Shown one piece after another: positions 6,875-9,416 of a stretch of 9,416 bases of DNA (positions are counted from its first letter, which is position 1; each line of letters begins with the position of its first letter). The translations under genes and the position numbers were made by a program. This DNA comes from JAWXVD01 sp044425705 (GTDB lineage Bacteria; Bacillota; Clostridia; Lachnospirales; Lachnospiraceae): assembly GCA_044425705.1 (NCBI GenBank), contig JAWXVD010000134.1, forward strand, positions 1 to 9,416, read 5' to 3'. Below the pieces are notes generated by a model, which was not told where the DNA came from, searched no databases, and was given only the letters and a program-made list of their open reading frames with translations.

Positions 6875-8478
6875 ATGATAGCTCAGATATAATAGGAATG
6901 TATTTAAGGGTATCTAATGATGATGAACTTGCAGGTGAATCACTTAGTATTCAAGGACAAAGAAATCTTATTTGTAATTATATAGATACACACAAGGAAT
7001 TAAATCAATATAAAAGAATAGAAGTTATAGATGATGGCTTTACGGGAACTAACTTTGAAAGACCCGGCATAAAGAGATTACTTGAGTTAGTAAAAAAAGG
7101 TGAAGTGAGTTGTATTATTGTAAAGGATTTGTCAAGATTTGGTCGAAACTATATAGAGGTTGGAAACTATTTAGAACGTATTTTTCCACTGCTAGGTATT
7201 AGATTTATATCAGTAAATGATAATTATGATAGTGAAAAGCAAAAAAATGAAATGCTTGATTTTAGTATTCCTTTTAAAAATTTACTACATGATTTATATA
7301 GTAAAGATATTAGTAGAAAAATATTAAGTAGTAAGAAAATGAAAGCTGAAAAAGGTGAGTTTTTTTCAAAGTATGGATTCTATGGTTATAAGAAAGATGC
7401 TACAAACAGAAACAAGTTAGTGATTGATGTAGAAGCAGCAGAGGTAATAAAGAAGATTTATATGTACTATATAGAGGGGAATACTACAGGAAAAATTGCA
7501 AGATTATTGAATGCAAATAATGTACCTACTATATCTCAACATAAAATGAACTGTGGAATATGGCGAAAAGATTTTGACAAACGCACGAAAACCACTTGGG
7601 AATCATCAATGATTAAAAGAATATTAAATGATGAGCGCTACACTGGAAAATATATTGCAGGAACGATTGAATGTAGAATCGAAAATAACAAAAAGGTGAT
7701 TAAAAAACCAAAAGATGAATGGATTGTGTTAGATGGAGTTATACCTGCTATAATATCCCAAGAAGTGTATGATGAAGTAAGGAATATAAAAGCCAATAAG
7801 CAAAATGTAAAGCATGGTAAATATAATGATACAACGGCAAAAATTTTCGTGAAAAAGATAAGGTGTAAATCTTGTGGAAGATATATGGCACGAAAGGGAG
7901 ATGCGAAAAAATTATTTCGTTGTGGATATTCTTACTATTCTGATGGTGATTGCTTCACAGGAAACATTAAGGAACAGGATATTGTTGATCAATTACTTGT
8001 AATCTTTAACCATCATATCAGCCTAACTTGCGAGTTGAAAAAAGAAATTGCCAAGAGGTACACGGAAACTGAAAAGATAATATCAGAAAAGAAGAATGCG
8101 TTAAAAGTACTCTCAGATAAACTTAAAAAAAGTGAAATGCAGGATCTAAGATTGTATGAAATGTATAAAACTAAAAAAATTACCAAAGACGAATTTCTGT
8201 TGATGAAAAAGAAAGAGAATGAATTACGAAGCAGGTGGAAAGTTGATTATGAATATACAGCTAGAGAGTTATGCTCGTTAGAAAGTATAAATACTGAGGA
8301 TTCTATGATAGTAGACAAACTTAATACAGATAGCTTAGTACAATCAATAGATAAGGATATTGTTGACAGATTAATTAATGTAATATGGGTTGATAAAGAT
8401 GGCAATTTGGAATTTGAGTTTAATTATAAAGATCCCACTGACCTAATTGGTGCTATTAAAAGAAATGACTATCCTTAA
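6871..8478 (+). CDS. Large serine recombinase 3
   Basis: 535 aa; ATG at 6871 overlaps the stop of recombinase 2 in an ATGA junction, with AAGGAGGG (6857-6864) 6 nt upstream. Active-site pattern Y11-L-R13-V-S15; VKDLSRFGRNY and the following VGNYLERIFPLLGIRFISVND are almost the same as in the other two. The recombinase domain spans about 160-310 (GFYGYKKD to IKRILNDERYTGKYI). The zinc ribbon is C332-x2-C335 with C351-x9-C361, followed by a lysine-rich coiled coil (about 385-460). It appears fully intact. The gene ends 74 bp before the element's own yigZ, so the recombinase operon and the replacement gene sit together at the right end. Three intact enzymes suggest cooperation (hetero-multimers or divided roles), which is inference. 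Confidence 0.92.
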   Translation: MNDSSDIIGMYLRVSNDDELAGESLSIQGQRNLICNYIDTHKELNQYKRIEVIDDGFTGTNFERPGIKRLLELVKKGEVSCIIVKDLSRFGRNYIEVGNYLERIFPLLGIRFISVNDNYDSEKQKNEMLDFSIPFKNLLHDLYSKDISRKILSSKKMKAEKGEFFSKYGFYGYKKDATNRNKLVIDVEAAEVIKKIYMYYIEGNTTGKIARLLNANNVPTISQHKMNCGIWRKDFDKRTKTTWESSMIKRILNDERYTGKYIAGTIECRIENNKKVIKKPKDEWIVLDGVIPAIISQEVYDEVRNIKANKQNVKHGKYNDTTAKIFVKKIRCKSCGRYMARKGDAKKLFRCGYSYYSDGDCFTGNIKEQDIVDQLLVIFNHHISLTCELKKEIAKRYTETEKIISEKKNALKVLSDKLKKSEMQDLRLYEMYKTKKITKDEFLLMKKKENELRSRWKVDYEYTARELCSLESINTEDSMIVDKLNTDSLVQSIDKDIVDRLINVIWVDKDGNLEFEFNYKDPTDLIGAIKRNDYP

Positions 8479-8491
8479 AGCGAAAAATACG

Positions 8492-8505
8492 ATATAATAT
8501 TATAT
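8492..8505 (+). promoter_or_regulatory. AT palindrome containing a TATAAT box ahead of the element yigZ
   Basis: ATATAATATTATAT is a perfect 14-bp palindrome and includes a consensus -10 TATAAT (8493-8498) between recombinase 3 and yigZ. No convincing -35 is seen 17 bp upstream. It may give yigZ its own transcript, which would make sense for a gene that must be expressed while the recombinases are off. An all-A/T palindrome in AT-rich DNA can also be chance. Confidence 0.35.
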
Positions 8506-8552
8506 ATAGATTATAAAAATATATCGGCTTGTATAGTTGTGAGGGGATATTT

Positions 8553-9200
8553 ATGGTTGAACAGTACAAAATAATTTATGGTGATAAAGACCAAGTTCAT
8601 TCTGGTGAAATTATTGAAAAGAAATCACGTTTTATTGCTTATGTGAAGAAAGTAGAAACAGAACAAGAAGCTATTAAATTTATAGGAGAAATCAAGAAAA
8701 AGCACTATGATGCGAGTCACAATTGTAGTGCTTTTATCGTTGGAAAGAAAAAAGAACTACTTAGAAGTAGTGATGATGGAGAACCACAAGGAACAGCAGG
8801 AAAACCGATCTTAGATGTTCTTGTTGGTAGTGAATTAGTAGATATAGTTTGTGTGGTTACAAGGTATTTTGGAGGACAACTTTTGGGTAAAGGAGGGATT
8901 TGTCGTGCATATAGTGATGCGACAAAAGTAGGACTTGAACAAGTTGAAAAAGCAACCATGTGTTTGGGCAAACGATTAGAAATACAAACAGACTATAATA
9001 CCATAGGAAAAATATTACATGAATTAACACAAAGAGGCTTAACGCAGGACGATAGTAAATATGAAGTCGATGTAAAAATAATAGTGACGTTGCCAATAGA
9101 TGAAGTCGATGAGTTTATAAAAAAAATCACAGAAATCAGTGCAGGAAAAAGTATTGTTAATGAAGTGGAAGAAACATATTTTCCTAGAATAGAAAATTGA
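8553..9200 (+). CDS. yigZ: Element-borne complete YigZ/IMPACT-family protein
   Basis: ATG at 8553 is chosen for the GAGGGG (8541-8546) 6 nt upstream; a TTG start at 8529 is open but has no such site. The product, 215 aa, is full length for the family. The N-terminal IMPACT/UPF0029 domain (about 1-130) shows SRFIAY, DASHNCSAFIVG, DDGEPQGTAGKP (74-85) and VVTRYFGGQLLGKGG; the remainder (about 140-205) fits the DUF1949 domain. YigZ proteins are widespread and soluble; eukaryotic IMPACT acts on the translation regulator GCN2, but the bacterial role is not settled. The gene is AT-rich like the recombinases beside it, intact, and in the same orientation as the interrupted GC-rich host yigZ that begins 144 bp after its stop. 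It is therefore probably the element's replacement for the gene it disrupts. No clear terminator follows. Confidence 0.92.
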   Translation: MVEQYKIIYGDKDQVHSGEIIEKKSRFIAYVKKVETEQEAIKFIGEIKKKHYDASHNCSAFIVGKKKELLRSSDDGEPQGTAGKPILDVLVGSELVDIVCVVTRYFGGQLLGKGGICRAYSDATKVGLEQVEKATMCLGKRLEIQTDYNTIGKILHELTQRGLTQDDSKYEVDVKIIVTLPIDEVDEFIKKITEISAGKSIVNEVEETYFPRIEN

Positions 9201-9343
9201 CCGAAGCCTATAGTTTTAGTATTTATAATTTTTTATGAGATATGTCAATATACAAACGTGTGTTCTTATAGTATAATAAAGTATTAATCTATTGAATATT
9301 TTATTATTAAATAAAAATTTTTAGTCCTTACTTGACACACGCT
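9201..9343. other. AT-rich right end of the element, non-coding
   Basis: No gene is seen. It contains a TATAAT (9272-9277) without a good -35. It also has a weak A/T-only hairpin TTTTATT (9299-9305) / AATAAAA (9310-9316) followed by ATTTTTA. An inverted heptamer CGTGTGT (9257-9263) / ACACACG (9335-9341) is present, and a perfect -35 hexamer TTGACA (9332-9337) points out of the element. As the terminal stretch beside the host DNA it should hold the binding sites of the recombinases. Confidence 0.6.
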
Positions 9344-9352
9344 GGTGCAGGT
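9331..9352. other. Right attachment junction (attR) of the element
   Basis: In the reading frame of the host yigZ, the codons up to CAC (9338-9340) encode nothing YigZ-like, while GGT GCA GGT GGC from 9344 encodes the GxGG of the conserved LLGxGG motif. The crossover therefore lies at or shortly before 9344. Serine recombinases cut at a two-base core; GG at 9344-9345 is one candidate, but the core cannot be fixed without the left junction. Confidence 0.65.
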
Positions 9353-9416
9353 GGCCTTGTCCGCGCCTACGCCAAAACGGCAAAGGTGGGCTTGGATGCC
9401 TCCGGCCTGTCCATGA
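9344..9416 (+). pseudogene. yigZ: Interrupted host yigZ, 3' part (runs off the window)
   Basis: The frame starting GGT at 9344 reads GAGGLVRAYAKTAKVGLDAS and continues to the window end. It matches the element's YigZ from residue 112 (GKGGICRAYSDATKVGLE), with 10 identical residues in the first 18, but the DNA is GC-rich (about 64% over 9341-9416) and codon use differs completely. The first half of the protein, up to the YFGGxLL segment, is absent and replaced by AT-rich element DNA. A stop (TAA, 9308-9310) lies upstream in frame and there is no ribosome binding site or ATG, so the fragment should not give a working protein. Confidence 0.85.

Larger units (their letters stand above)
1..9343 (+). 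mobile_element. Right-hand part of an integrative mobile element inserted in a host yigZ gene
   Basis: The segment carries a typical mobile-element gene set: sigma-like regulator, Fe-S helicase, TnpW-family protein and three large serine recombinases. It is strongly AT-rich up to about 9330. At about 9341-9344 the composition switches abruptly to GC-rich sequence that encodes the middle of a YigZ protein, so this is read as the right boundary. The left boundary and any transfer genes lie outside the window, so conjugative versus mobilisable cannot be decided. TnpW and large serine recombinases are known from the Tn4451 group; a recombinase trio at one end is a different arrangement from the single TnpX of Tn4451. 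The exact end is uncertain by about 10 bp. Confidence 0.85.

Noticed and set aside
8717..9096. Minus-strand open frames opposite yigZ
   Set aside because: They are antisense shadows of a strongly conserved gene, with no ribosome binding sites or recognisable protein features.
1..9416. tRNA, rRNA, CRISPR arrays, insertion sequences and resistance genes
   Set aside because: I looked for clover-leaf-like segments, regular spaced repeats, DDE transposases and cargo genes and found none.

Overview
The window looks like the right-hand end of an AT-rich integrative mobile element from a low-GC Bacillota (Clostridia, probably a gut lineage). It is inserted in the chromosome of a GC-richer host, also probably a clostridial relative. 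The host assignment is inference: only about 76 bp of host DNA are visible (from about 9341, 49 of 76 bases G/C). The element continues beyond the left edge of the window. All convincing genes are on the + strand.

Layout: (1) 1-473, the 3' part of a sigma-70 region 4-like regulator typical of clostridial conjugative or mobilisable elements. (2) 474-971, about 500 bp rich in inverted repeats, with one candidate 47-codon gene (653-796) and a stack of hairpins just ahead of the next gene. (3) 972-3445, an XPD/DinG-type iron-sulphur helicase followed by a small TnpW-family protein. (4) 3446-3564, a compact control region: promoter with a palindromic operator between -35 and -10, then a hairpin that includes the next ribosome binding site. 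(5) 3565-8478, three tandem, translationally coupled, apparently intact large serine recombinases. (6) 8553-9200, a complete AT-rich yigZ/IMPACT-family gene. (7) 9201-about 9343, the AT-rich right end with an outward-facing perfect TTGACA. (8) from about 9344, the interrupted 3' part of a second, GC-rich yigZ belonging to the host, running off the window.

The main discovery is the pairing of (6) and (8). The element appears to have inserted in the host yigZ at the codons for the conserved LLGxGG motif, and it carries its own full-length, divergent yigZ next to the recombinases, in the same orientation. The simplest reading is a self-complementing insertion: the recombinase trio targets a conserved housekeeping gene, destroys it, and the element supplies a replacement whose sequence at the target motif is recoded and so should not be attacked. 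No clear terminator separates the replacement gene from the host DNA, so its transcript could also restore read-through into the downstream host genes.

Limits: the left end of the element, the 5' part of the host yigZ and the attachment core are not in view, and all family calls are from motif reading without database searches.
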